Source: Lepidodermella squamata (taxonomy: Eukaryota > Gastrotricha). Taken from it: a stretch of DNA of 64,000 nucleotides. The stretch is from positions 1,302,001-1,366,000 of the forward strand of contig JBLDXI010000031.1 in the NCBI GenBank assembly GCA_047495785.1, given 5' to 3'. The notes beneath the pieces were generated by a model. That model did not search any database, was not told where the DNA came from, and saw nothing but the letters and a program-made list of their open reading frames with translations. This document shows, one piece after another, positions 10,801 to 22,700 of the stretch (position 1 is its first letter; every line of letters begins with the position of its first letter). Both the position numbers and the translations under genes were made by a program.

Positions 10801-11805
10801 CCGAAATTTCATGAGATTCCATCACTAAAATTAAACCAATTTGTGCATGTTTAACCCACAGCCCGGATCCAACTTGGGAATTTTCAAAATACACAAGACA
10901 AAAGATCTAGATGGTATAATCCAAAGTAATCCAAGGTTCAGTATCCAAAGTAAGCCACGGTTCAGCATCCAAGCTACACCAATGTTCAGTATCCAAGGTA
11001 GGCCAAGGTTCAGTATCCAAGCTAAACCAAGGTAAACCAAGATTCAGGATCCAAAAGATTCAGAATCCATGCTACTAGATGGTAAGCCAAGGAACGCCAA
11101 TGTTCAGAATCTTGATACTGAGTCAAGATTCTGGATTCTGGATTAAATTTGAAATCCTAACATCATTTTCGAAAATTCCAACAAAATTCCAAGCTATACT
11201 TGGACAGTGCAAAAGTTGGTTGCATTCAACATATGGTAAAGCATTTAAATTTTGGGGTGCGAAAAATCTCTACCGTTGCTGCTGCGGTTCAGTAATTTAC
11301 TGATCGCAATTTCGAGTTCTTTCTCCGTCTCGGGCCTGTCGAAGAACGAAGCAACATTCGCTGGAGCTATGCCTCCGAATCCCGGCTTCACCCGTTCCCT
11401 CCTAGGCACTGCAGCTGTTTGGTACTTGATCCTATATTGCCTTAGCAGCTCAATTTCAGGATCTACCGAATCTTTAACATTTTCCAGCCGCGAATCGATG
11501 AAACTCAGTATCAATTGACTTAGCCCAGCGTCGAAGCTTTCCGAAATTTTCGCAACAATAAAAAACGACTCAGCCGCGAGTTGCGGCCCGAATTGCCACA
11601 GGTCACACATTACATGGCAAGCTTCGTAATAAGTTCCAGCCAGGTCTACCACCTTCTCGCAAACGTCATCCGTGAATATTTGCTGGCAGTTGAACGGCGG
11701 CCGATTCAGCGTGTCGGATGATTGGACTTCGCGAATGATGCGTTTAGCGTCGAATTGACGCCGCCGCATTTCGACGATGATAGGTTGGAAAAAATCGCGC
11801 GACAT
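7865..11805 (-). CDS. NB-ARC / ankyrin-repeat protein (NLR- or APAF1-like)
   Basis: Two exons, 11805-11274 and 10704-7865, join in phase (donor GTAGAG, acceptor GAACAG) to give 1123 residues. Residues 1 to about 150 are a helical-looking region I cannot assign. An NB-ARC STAND ATPase follows: P-loop GTGGIGKTT (184-192, Lys190), Walker B LLILDDV (about 276-282), sensor-like CLVITR (about 303-308) and the GLPL motif CLGLPLI (about 361-367). A helical linker leads to about a dozen ankyrin repeats (about 670-1110) with typical TALMLAS..GHFEVVRLLVEKG units. Such proteins oligomerise on nucleotide exchange to start cell death or immune signalling, with the repeats as sensor; the role here is inferred from architecture. 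The intron holds a 24-bp minisatellite. No death domain or CARD is visible. The start at 11805 is the first in-frame Met, and further 5' exons are possible. Confidence 0.88.
10927..11060. repeat. 24-bp minisatellite in the NB-ARC gene intron
   Basis: Four clean tandem 24-bp units run from 10927 to 11022, each close to TAAGCCAAGGTTCAGTATCC plus four bases, followed by degenerate partial units to about 11060 and scattered pieces to about 11110. Because 24 is a multiple of three, both strands stay open and create artefactual repeat-protein frames. Confidence 0.8.
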
Positions 11806-11868
11806 TTAAAATGGGTCACCTCATTCAACCTATACCTATCGATTGAACAGAAAACAGGAAATATGTCT

Positions 11869-12530
11869 GCACATATGTTTGCAAGGGGGTCCATAGCAGT
11901 AGCTGTGCATAGCTCATTCCATAGATGGTTGATTCAAAATCGTTGAGACCAAAACTTGACCCTGCGATTAACCCAGCTGAAACATTTTGAATTTTAGTGA
12001 AACACAACTCAAAAAGTCATATTATATATCTTTCCACGACTCGTTGAACTTTCTAAAAGCCTTCAAATACCAAAAGGATGGTTTGCAATATGGCCCGATG
12101 GGCTTATTGCTACCAGAAAGTCACGACAAAAAGAATTGTGAGTGTTGAAATTTGACTTGAAAGGTGGAACATCCAAAATTTTTGATTTTTCACCTTTGCA
12201 CGAATTTGGCGTATTTTTTTTTTAATTTTTACAGCTTGAACGAGCTTTCCTTATGAGGTTCAACTTAACTTTTTACCCTGAACACCCCAGAAGACCTAAA
12301 ATGAGGCAAATTTCCGAAATCCTTGGAGATGGGAAAAATTCGACAAAATTAAGTTTATTACCCACACAATTCCCAGTTTTATTAAAATGCACCGTGCCCA
12401 TGCCATTCGAACGGCAATGTGACGCGTTTTGGGTCGATGGAATTGTGAATAATTTATCTATCGAATGAGCTATGGCTCGTGGTCGCCGCATGCCCAGTTA
12501 CTGCTGAGGACCCCTTGCAAACATAAGTAT
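11869..12530. mobile_element. Decayed element with long terminal inverted repeats
   Basis: The sequence at 11874-11892 (TATGTTTGCAAGGGGGTCC) is the reverse complement, with one extra G, of 12508-12525. Similarity continues inward with gaps for roughly 100 bases on each side, for example AGCTCATTC..ATAGAT on both arms. The centre has no coding content. The termini and target duplication could not be fixed. Confidence 0.55.
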
Positions 12531-14299
12531 GCGACACCCGATTCGATGCAATGCAAGATAAATCTAGATTATTTATCGCAGAATTATTGAGCAGTTAAAC
12601 GACAGAAATCATGTAATCTATAGATTAGTCCTAGGATTTTAATCGCGATTAATCTAATGTATTAATCAAATCGTTTGGATTAATCTGTTAATTAGATTAC
12701 GTAGTTTTGTCAGCTGCATAATTATGGATCTGACAAGAACTTGATGATTTTTTTAGCACAACTTGTGGGTGATTGTAACTGTTAATAAATAGCCTGAGGG
12801 CAGCTGTATTGAAAAGGAAGAGTTATATTCGCATTCATTTGTTCTAAAACATTGAGCTGTGGCTTTCATGAATACACCTGTAATATATTAAAACATCATG
12901 AATGGTCTCACGCGGTGCCAAAGTTTTATGTATATTTTTTTGTTATTTGTCAATGTGAAAGCCAATTGCTGTAGGAGAAGCCGTTAATAAGCTGCTGCTG
13001 AGTTGCCATCTTAAACTAAAAATGCATGTCGGTGTAATTCGAGGTTATAAGCGGACGCGTATAGAATTCACGAATACAATTCAAAGCTTTTCGCTGATCA
13101 GAATAAATCGATGAAATTGAAGTACTGGTATACTGCTTCGGCAAGTTCACACCGAGGAAAATTACACACCGCGGGTTTTCCGGTTTTTAGGAAGGAAATT
13201 AAACACCCTATCTATTCGATCATTCGATTATGATTCCATGAGTCGACTTGCTTCATATAATTGGAGCATAATATCGAAATTTCGTTTTGAAAGGGTTCAA
13301 GTCATAATAATATCAGCCTCTGGTGTTTTGCGGGTTCCAGAACGAAAGGTTAAAAATTATCAGACTCCAGAACCAGGTTTCTTTAAAGGATCTTCTTTTT
13401 ATAGCGGAACCAAATTATGAAATGGCCTGAAATCACTTGTCGGATATTTCTTGGGTCCTGCTTTTACCGGCGAAAATTGCCTGTTGCGGAACCAAATTTG
13501 GCCGGAAGCGGAACCACATTTTTAGTAATCAATTCGTCCAAAAAAATGGATTTTCCGAAATTTCTGAAAATTCCATATTAATTTGAAAAAATCTGAATTA
13601 ATGACCATAAAATTCTCCATGATTTTCAGTACAAAGCCAGTACAAAAAACACATCATCATGATTAAACAAATTTTTGGAAAATTGGCACTTCCTGATTAT
13701 TTGCGTTTGGCGCGAACTATTGAATTTTGGCTCCTTTACAGCCTATTTTGGTTCCGCTAAAAGATATTCTGTTAAGGTTGGCAACAATAATTATAAAAAA
13801 AATCACTATAAAATTCAGCTCAACATTCTGCGTATGACTTAATGTTCAATTCGAACTCATACTTTGCCTCTAATCCGTGGAATTATTCGAAAAAAGACTC
13901 GCGAAAGGTTTCGCAAATTTGGCTACGCTTTCCTTACGTGTGATTTTTTTAGTTTCATTTCTTCATTAAAACATAAAATTTATCCTGGCTGATGGATGTC
14001 AAATCTCATGCGTTCACATTTCCCGAAAAAAATGAAAAAACTTGACCGGAAAATACTTGGAAACCCTGATGCTGGTTCGGTGAAGCAAGATCTTATTCGC
14101 GTCGGAAAGTGTTATAATTGGTGAGGATTCAAATGTATTAGGATTCGAATTCGACCCCTTCTTACTGCATAAAAAATTGCGACTCGGAGGCCCTCAAAAA
14201 CAGCTCCTTGAACTCTTCGAAGGTTCCAAATTGTCCAAATTGTTTACCTCGGTCTAAAATCAAAACCTGTTAATTGCATTTTTATTGCGATTTCTAATT
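12531..14299. other. Non-coding, repeat-rich stretch
   Basis: No gene is supported. It holds ATTAATC-rich sequence at about 12600-12710 and a possible decayed element at about 13395-13770, whose edges read AGCGGAACCAAA and the inverted TTTGGTTCCGCT. A GCGGAACC word recurs inside. The motif CCTGTTGCGGA (13480-13490) also bounds another inverted repeat at 59256-59492. Confidence 0.4.
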
Positions 14300-15238
14300 T
14301 TAAACAACAAATATTAGCGAAATCAACAACATTACAGCGACAAGGTGATTAGAAAAGCGATTGCGACGTGAATCGGCCATCAAATTGAACGGTTTATTGC
14401 GGTATTTCTCGGCGAATTCGCACTGCGAGCGGTAGCAGTTGGACAAATCCGTGGCGTAGCAGCGCGTCTGCGCCTTGTGCGTCTTCTGCTCGGCGCAGTT
14501 CTTCGTACAGCCCTGCTCCATCGTCGGCGATTCGTCCATCTGAAGCTCGTAATTGATACGCAACTGCGAACGAAAACTCGGAATTAGAAAACAACAACTT
14601 CAAAGTTTAAAATCCATCAAAACTTTAAAAAAAATTTAAAAATTTTAAATTTTGAAAAATTCAGACCATTTAGAATTTGCGAAAAGAAATTCCAGTAAAT
14701 TTAGAAACAGTTAATAATATCCCTCTTTCAGCGAAAATTGAATAATAATATCGGAATTGAAAAATCAATCACTTCGAAAAATCGAACAATTTTAAAATTT
14801 CAAAATTTAAGCTATTTATAGAGTTCGCAAAAAAAACCCAGTAAATACTTGAAAATTTAATCTCCCTCTTTTAGCTAAATTATGCATGTTTTCAGGGAAA
14901 GCGAGATTCGGATATTTATTTCGAATTTTTAAATATAATTCAATGAGGGTCAAATTAAGAGGGTAATCACCTCGTTGCCCTTGAATTTACTGAAATTTTT
15001 TACGAAATTTGAATTTCAAAGTAAAAGGATAGAAGATCAAAATACTATTAGTTTTCATTACCATGCAAAAAACTTCAAGAGCCGAGCAGTTGAAAATTAG
15101 CCGTGCCACGTTGCACGTTTTAGCGGTTCCAGAGCAGAAAAAGCATCGAACAGCCGCAGCTTCCGGTATCACCAGAATAGCGCCCGTCAACAGGCTGAGA
15201 AGAATGGCAACGTTAGAAGATTCACTACGGAAAATCAT
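14300..15238 (-). CDS. Ly6/uPAR-like GPI-anchored cell-surface protein
   Basis: Two exons, 15238-15062 and 14563-14300, join in phase 0 (donor GTAATG, acceptor TTCGCAG) for 146 residues. An N-terminal signal peptide (hydrophobic run AILLSLLTGAILVIP) ends just before VRCFFCSG, the usual opening of a three-finger Ly6 domain. Further cysteines follow, including QGCTKNC and a late RCYATDLSNC, where classical members have a CC..DLCN ending. The C-terminus is a hydrophobic tail (LVAVMLLISLIFVV) after a small polar stretch, as expected for GPI attachment. Nematodes have many small Ly6 proteins of this design; a specific ortholog cannot be named. Confidence 0.78.
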
Positions 15239-16769
15239 TGCTATTCAAGTTCGACTTTCAGTCGAAAATCAGCTCGTTAAACCACTTTTGTCCTGAACAA
15301 AGAGGTTTCGCGCCTTTCTTTTGTTATGAGATTTAATTACTAATTAGCCATCGAGTGCGGACACTACCCTGTTATTAGCTCCGAATTAAAAGGCGCCTAC
15401 AAAAGTCTCATAAAATTATTGGAAATAAGAGGAGTTCTGTTTGTTGCTACATATAACTTTCAAGCTGAAATACCTAATTTAAAATCGAAATTTCTTGATA
15501 ATTAATTTTGATTTTTTTCAAATTGAAATTCCGCATTATTTCAACGTTTTGCTGAATTCTCAAGGAAAAAAATGCGATTAATTTGATTGATTATTCTTCC
15601 ATGCCGAGTGATTGAATTAATAAATTGGAATAGGTATAAATAAGAATTAGAAATTATTTTCTGTCATCGTTTCGGTTTTTCAATCCATTTTTGTCGCAAT
15701 CAAGGAGAGAACACCACCTGCTGCGCACGCCAAATGAGCCTAAATTGGCGCTTCAAAAGCGCGCGACATGACGCAGCGCGTTTGACTGCCGCCACCTATG
15801 TGCCTCGCCATAAATTACAGAAAGTCCCCATTAATTTTAATTAAACGGTATTAAAACGCCGTCGTTTAAGTGAAATCAAAGGCACATCACTTTAATTACA
15901 AGTCATTTCACATTTCACCGTTTTCGTCGTTGCGAAGGAGCCGGAATAAAAGATGTCTGGATTTAAGTAAATGGCTGTAATAATATCAGCGGAAAAAAGG
16001 CGCCAGAAAAAAACCACGCAGTGTTTACCTGCAATTTTTGACCTATTGACATCACGCTATATCAAATGAGAACGGTCGATTCAAGTGGAAATATAAAAGA
16101 TAAAAAAATCAGCATTCAGCTTTTGTGCGCGCGTAATAAAAATAAAATGAGGTCATTTTAGTGTGCGCGCGCACAATTATTTTTAAGGCGGAATTTTTTT
16201 TCATTTGATACGCGCGCGCGCGATTGAATGTTATTTTTTCTACGCAGTTATTACTTGACTTGCGGTGGCATGAATAAAAAAACTCCGCGCACTTAACACC
16301 GGTGCATAACACAGCAAAATGGCGTTCATCCTTTCATCACCCCAGGTAACAGGGTGTCTCAATGAACGAAAAAATGTCTCCTCTTTTTCGGTGCGTGCAT
16401 GGCAGAAAAACAAGATTTTTTTTCACCGCCGATTATATATTTTTTCGAGATAAAAATTGAAGAGCATCATCGCAGCAGCTGTGTAGGTATCCCTGCAAAT
16501 TTTTCTTCACACCTCGGGCGGTTTTTACAAATTACACCAGCGGCATGAAAAGTGACATTGTTATATCTGAAAGTAAGTTGGATGAATAAACCTTTGAAAA
16601 ATCGCTTCTCACCTCGTAGTAATTCACGCGTAGATAAATTAGCGAGTGTCCTCTGATGTGTTGCCTATATAGGAGAGTGTCGTGATTTTATTTTCATTAA
16701 AAAACGCAGAGAAAGAGCAACTTTTTTTGTGTTATTTACTTTTTAAAACCAAAAATATCTCTATATTCA
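15239..16769. promoter_or_regulatory. Upstream region of the Ly6-like and MOK-like genes
   Basis: This 1.5-kb interval lies between two divergently transcribed genes and probably contains both promoters. It has alternating CG tracts (for example CGCGCGCGCGCG at about 16210-16222 and GTGCGCGCGCAC near 16163-16174), a local composition unlike the AT-rich surroundings. No reading frame is supported and no specific factor site could be assigned. Confidence 0.35.
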
Positions 16770-19700
16770 ATGGCCGCGTCGTCGCGTCGTAACAACGCGT
16801 ATCAGTTGACACAAATTGCGGCGACTAGTGCGACTTTTCGAGGACTTGACAACGACCCGTGCCATCAATTGAACGCGACCGCGGCCATTGTCGCCGCTCA
16901 CCAGGCTCTATTGCACCCTAATCATAACGCATCATCGCCTAACTTGAGCCACCCTAATAATTCATCTACCATTAGCTCTCATCACGCGCCTGTAGCTGCC
17001 AGCCCTGGCAATTTGAAGCAACAGACCATGCAAGCTTCGATGACCGACCATCAGCAACACGTGTTAATTCCGCACCCGCCGAATCATGGTACAACAACCA
17101 TTCCTACCCTTAATATTAATATTAATATTAGTAGCAGTAGTACCAGTGATATTATTATTTCAAAATTTTCGAAATGGAATTATTTCCAGCCAAGAAATTA
17201 TACCCTATTCTCACCTAATAATACTGTATTTAAAAAACCTGTTTTGCCTTGTTCACATATTAATCACCCTGCTGCTGCTCGCCGTGGTGGTGGTCTTCGA
17301 AAATCGTCGTTGAAAATCGGCTCAGCTAAGCCGTCGTCGGTCTCGAACACGAGCTTCGCCTCGCCGTTGAACAACAGCACGACGCCGAAAGCGGCGCTCG
17401 GTGGCGCTAATAATGCGAATAATCCGGCCAAGCGTGTCACCGGTAAATAATACCGTAACTTTATATAGAGTAGGGTGTCACAATTTTTAGCATCGCGCAT
17501 AATTAAAGTCGTGAATTTTTTATTGCTCGGAAATCATGTCCTTAACCAGGTTGAAATGGTCAACCTCTGAATATTTTTATTTAAGGGTCATAGTTGAAAA
17601 TTGACCCACTTTTAGTTCAATTTGAGGCTTTTACGGTCATATCAAAAGGTGCCCAACAATTTTTCCCCAATTTTTTTTATAAAATATTTGTTGAGAAATT
17701 TGCTACTGATAGCATATTGTGTCCCTAGTTTCGATTATATCCAAGAAAATTGAAATTTACGAAGAAAACCAGAAAAACCAGATTTGAAGCGTTTCGGTAA
17801 TTATCGCTATTTTATCTTGATTTTTTTATGCCATTTGATTTCCCGCACTTTTCTTACTAGGATCCTAGCCTTGATAATTGAACTTCACTCGGGGTATATT
17901 TTGCGATAGAAATTGCAATTTTCTTCTTCGCTTTGGATTTGCTTCATATAACAAGCTCTCCAAAAACGGTCAGATTTTCGAAAATTTCTAATTAATTTCT
18001 TCTCGCTAGAGTAAATTTTGCGCTGCGCGACGGGACTTCAAAGGCAAATTTTTGAAACTATCTCGGCTTTTAGACAACAATATATTTTATACTCGAATCC
18101 ACGTTAATTGAATAGGTGTACTAGTTTCGAAAATTTAATTGGGAAAAATGCACTTGAAATGAGCGCGCAATTTGAGTTTGCAAATTTCTTTCCTAATTCG
18201 TTTTCCAAACGAGGAATTCATATTTAATCGGCGGAGAATCGCTTATATTTTAAGTTGCCCTGAAAACCGACAATATTTTGTAAAGGTCACCTTTGAAGAG
18301 AAGCGCGCGACTTTCCAGCCAATATCGCGGTTTTGAATATTATTTTTTTAATTTTTCATCGAAAGATTCTAACCACAACTCGTAACCCTTTTGTGAAACA
18401 TAAAATCTAACCCGATTTGCATTTTAATTTCCTGTCATTTAATTGCATGAGAATCGCGCACCCCTGAGCATGATACCTAAATCAATTATTTTGTGAAATA
18501 TTGGCGACAGAGGACACTCAAGTTTAGGGGTCTCGTAAAAAAATTATCCAATTCATAATTATAATATTTTGTTTTATTTTGTTTTCCTTTTTTTCCAAAC
18601 AACTTTAGAGTACAAAATCATAGCCAAGATCGGCTCAGGAACGTTTTCTGAGGTCTACAAATGCCGGCGAATAACCGACGACATAATGTGGGCGTGCAAA
18701 GTGCTCAAGAAGAAATACGCCGAGTGAGTTGACACAAATAAATTGAGATCATAACAATAATTTTTTCAATTAATATAAAAAACAGCGAAAACCACGTCAA
18801 CAAACTGCGCGAAGTTCAAGCCCTGCGACGGCTCAACCCGCATCCGAACATTTTGAAGCTCGAAGAACTTATTTTGTAAGATTTTTTTATCTAGGTCAAC
18901 ATTATTATGATCTCGGCGTTGTGAGGTCATGAGGCGATGACCTAGGCGATGAGAGGTCATCATCATCACCTGACCCATCTAGGTCACCCTCTTCATCATC
19001 ATCGTCATCAATATCGATATCGTCGTTATTTTCGTTGAATTTATTCGACGCCAAAATCGCGGCTAATTGCGATGATTGATTATTAGGCGACTTATTCTGG
19101 CCACCCTGCGCTAACAGGGTGAGTAAGGCCGCTGTGGTAGCGCCGGAGTTAGCCTGCCCGCCGGTCGCTGGGTTCAGCAGCAGGCTGTTGAACATGGCCA
19201 TGTGCTTTTGCGCGTCCTCCGGGCTGCAGCCGCCCTCGCCGCCCGGGTTGAACAGGCAGCGCGTGCACAGCGCTGAGGCGGCCTCGGCGGCGAGGCGTTT
19301 CGCGCCCGGGCAGTCCTTGTCGTCGCATATGTGGTGGCGCATCTGCTCGGCACGCACCGACGGCGGCGTTTGACGCTTCCATTTCGTACGACGGTTCTGG
19401 TACCACGTCTTCACCTGTGTTTCGTTCAGGCCCAAATAGTTCGCAATTTCGGCCCTATTTAAATAAGAAGGACAAACAAATTAAGAGTGACTCAATGAAA
19501 AAAGGAATTTTCGCGAATTTGTCTCCATATTAATTTAATTATTCCTGAATTTCCAAAATTATTTTGCAAAATAATGGAATTTTAACGAATTTTCAATTTC
19601 ATTTTAAACTGAATTTGCGAAATATTGCCAGATTTTATAAACATTTTTAGGAATTTTCAAAAAATTGAAAACTTCTAAATCTACATATTTTAGTTTCGGG

Positions 19701-22700
19701 ATGTTCCAAGTGGACACCCTAAAGTTGAGGCTCCAGCGCTAGATTACCCAGAATTAGGTTTTCAGCTTTACTTCAGCTTGAGCAGCCGTTATCGATTCCA
19801 AGTATCGATTTTACAAATCAGTGATTTTTCCGATATCCCCAATAGTGGAAGCTATAATTGAGCTTTTTTCTGATACTAGGTTGCTAAATAACCTAATATA
19901 ACTGGACTGAAAATCTTTTTCAGATAATATTTTCCCATTCCTTCCCATTCGTTCTACCCAGAAAAAACCTTTAATTTTCGAATTTTCTAAATAATACTTG
20001 AATATTCTTGACTTGGATACCGAGTCCGCATTATCCTTGATTATTCTGGTTTTTTTCGAATTTTTCGAAAATTTGAAACGAACCTGTCAGCGACTGATAG
20101 GTATTTTTGGCACTTGAACCGCCTCTCTAGCATCTGCAACTGGCCCTGGGTGAAGGCCGTTCGCCGTCGCCGCGGCTTTTTATGCACCAAACTGCAAGTC
20201 GCCGAATTGTGGCCCATTGTCGAGCAATTGCCGTGATGATGGCCATGCCCGTGACCGTGACCGTGACTGCTCGAAGAAATCGTCGAACTGCTCGATGGGC
20301 TGGTCGTGATAGCTCCGTTATTACCCGCCGTTCCACCCTGCTGCTGATTCATAGCTATCGCATTAGCGAGAAAAGCTTGTAGGGAATTCGCCAAGTTGGC
20401 ATTTGCTGGGAGAATCTGACTAGGATTAGTCACCCTATTCAGGTGATCGATGGGCGATTTTAGCAATAGTTGCTGCTGCTGTTGCTGTTGCTGCTGATGG
20501 TGGTTGACGAGATTGAACTGCTCTTGTTGCGATAGAACTTCCTTTATCAGGTCCCGGATGAGAAAGGACATTTGGGGTTAAAACCAATTTAAATTTTCTG
20601 AAATTTAAAAATTTCAAGAAATTTGAAAATTTTTCAAATTAAAATTGGCATCCTTGAATTTCGCCAATCAATTACATTAAAGCAATATAATATTTATGGA
20701 TAATCGGAAAAGTGAAATTAGAAAGTATCTGAAATTTCGTAGGAAATAATTCAAAATTTCTAGATCTTGGTAAGATTTGAAAAGACGTTCTCATATCGGT
20801 GAGGCGAATTTTTAAAGTGATTGAGCGATCTAATGATGGCGATGATGATGATGAGATCTAATAATAAACGCCGGCGTTTGACTGATTTTGATGCGCGTTT
20901 GATCTAATAAAACATATCGGCGTTGCGCGCATCAAGCGCGTAATTACAGGCTAGATGAGCGCGCGCGCGCACGCACAAAACATGTGCGGCGTCACTTGAT
21001 TTTCGCCAAAATTGTCAACATATTCGCCTTATGTTATTCGCTGATAACTTATTACAACATATAGGTACCTATTTTCGGGCGTTATTATCCCCGCCGCGCA
21101 TTGCCCTCCACTTTGCGGCGCACAATATATTTGCGCGCAAATTGAGCGCGAAAATGCGCGCGCGCGCTCATATTCGCTCGCTAGACATCACGGCAGTTTA
21201 TACCTGCTGCTGCTGCTAAGCTTCCGCGCGGTGTATCTCCGGCTATACCTATCAATTTGCGCGACTCAATTTGGTGCCAACTCATCGCCCTAGGCGCCGC
21301 GTGTTTTATCCATATTGTTCAACTTGTCGAGCGGTAATAATGCGATTTTCGAACGTTATTCGCCAATGTAAATTCGGCAATCAGCCGCTATCAATCAATT
21401 AAGCGCACTATCTATTACGGCTGTAATATGGGCGGGGGACCTCGTGATATCAAATCGGCGCCCTCCTCGTTTCGAAAACAGATTTGCCCACCTATTTTGG
21501 CGTCTGATTGCGTTATTTATTACTGTGATGCTATTTCGAACCACTCAAGCGTCGGTAATTTTGGGGTTATCAAAACTAACAAGTTCACAAAATTGCTCAG
21601 GCTCATAAAAATAAGAGTGATAAATCGAACGAAAATTGAAAATATGAAGAACTCGAAAATTTCTAATAGTTTTCGTTTTTTTTTACAGCGATCCGCAGAA
21701 TGGCCGGCTAATTCTGATATGCGAGCTGATGGACATGAATTTGTACGAATTCATTAAAAGTAATTTCTTACACTTTTTTCTAAGTAGGTATTCGAGAGGT
21801 TGGAAATTAATTTGGAAATTTTTACAAAATTTTTACAAAATTATTTTGAGAATATTCATGAAGGGAAACAAGTAAAGTCTAATAGGAATGCTGAATAATT
21901 TTTTGTATATTTTTCACTGTTCTTGTTGTATTTTTCAAGGCTGCAACAAGTCACGTCTTTCGGAGGCTAAAATTCGCGAAATTATGTACCAGATCGTGAA
22001 GGCCGTCCAGCACATGCACTCGTCGGGCATTTTTCACCGCGACATCAAACCGGAGAATATTCTCGTAAAAACCGGCACATCCGTCTCGCACCCGGACCGC
22101 CTCGAGGTGAAGCTGGCTGATTTCGGCTCGTGCAAAGGCATATTCTCGCGGCACCCCTACACCGAGTACATATCGACTAGGTGGTACCGAGCTCCAGAGT
22201 GCCTACTAACTGATGGCTATTATTCATACCCGATGGACGTATGGAGTATAGGATGCGTCTTCTTTGAAACTACAACGTATGTCCCAAAAGATGTCTCAAA
22301 ATCTAATTATTCAAATTTATTCACAAATTGAAATTTTAATTACGATTTTTTGAAATTTTTGAAATTGCTCACATTTTGAATGAAATTCCGATTTTCAGTT
22401 TTCGTCCTCTTTTCCCCGGCTCAAACGAACTCGATCAAATAAACAAAATTCACGAGCTTCTCGGCACGCCGTCGGCCGAGCTGTTGTACAAATTCAAAAA
22501 ATCCCGCGCCCTCAGCTTCGAATTCCCGAAATACGAAGCTATCGATATGGCGAAATCGTTCGCCAACGACTTCACAACTGTCGGCCTTGACCTGCTGCGA
22601 AAATTGCTGACCTATGACCCAGATGCGCGCATTTCAGCGAAAGAGGCCCTTCAGCACCCGTTTTTGATCGAAGCCGCCCAGGCGGATAAAAGTGCGCCCG

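Noticed and set aside
10831-11040. Repeat-protein-like frames on both strands
   Set aside because: They are an artefact of the 24-bp minisatellite, whose unit length is a multiple of three, and fall inside an intron.
15063-15296. 77-codon plus-strand frame
   Set aside because: It is the antisense of the Ly6 signal-peptide exon.
17089-17189. Possible intron inside MOK exon 1 (AT-rich with TTAATA repeats)
   Set aside because: The only good donor-acceptor pair removes 101 bases and breaks the frame leading into the kinase, whereas the uninterrupted exon joins in phase.
19119-20382. Plus- and minus-strand frames over the homeobox exons
   Set aside because: These are other-frame readings of the low-complexity Gln/His/acidic coding sequence of the BarH-like gene.
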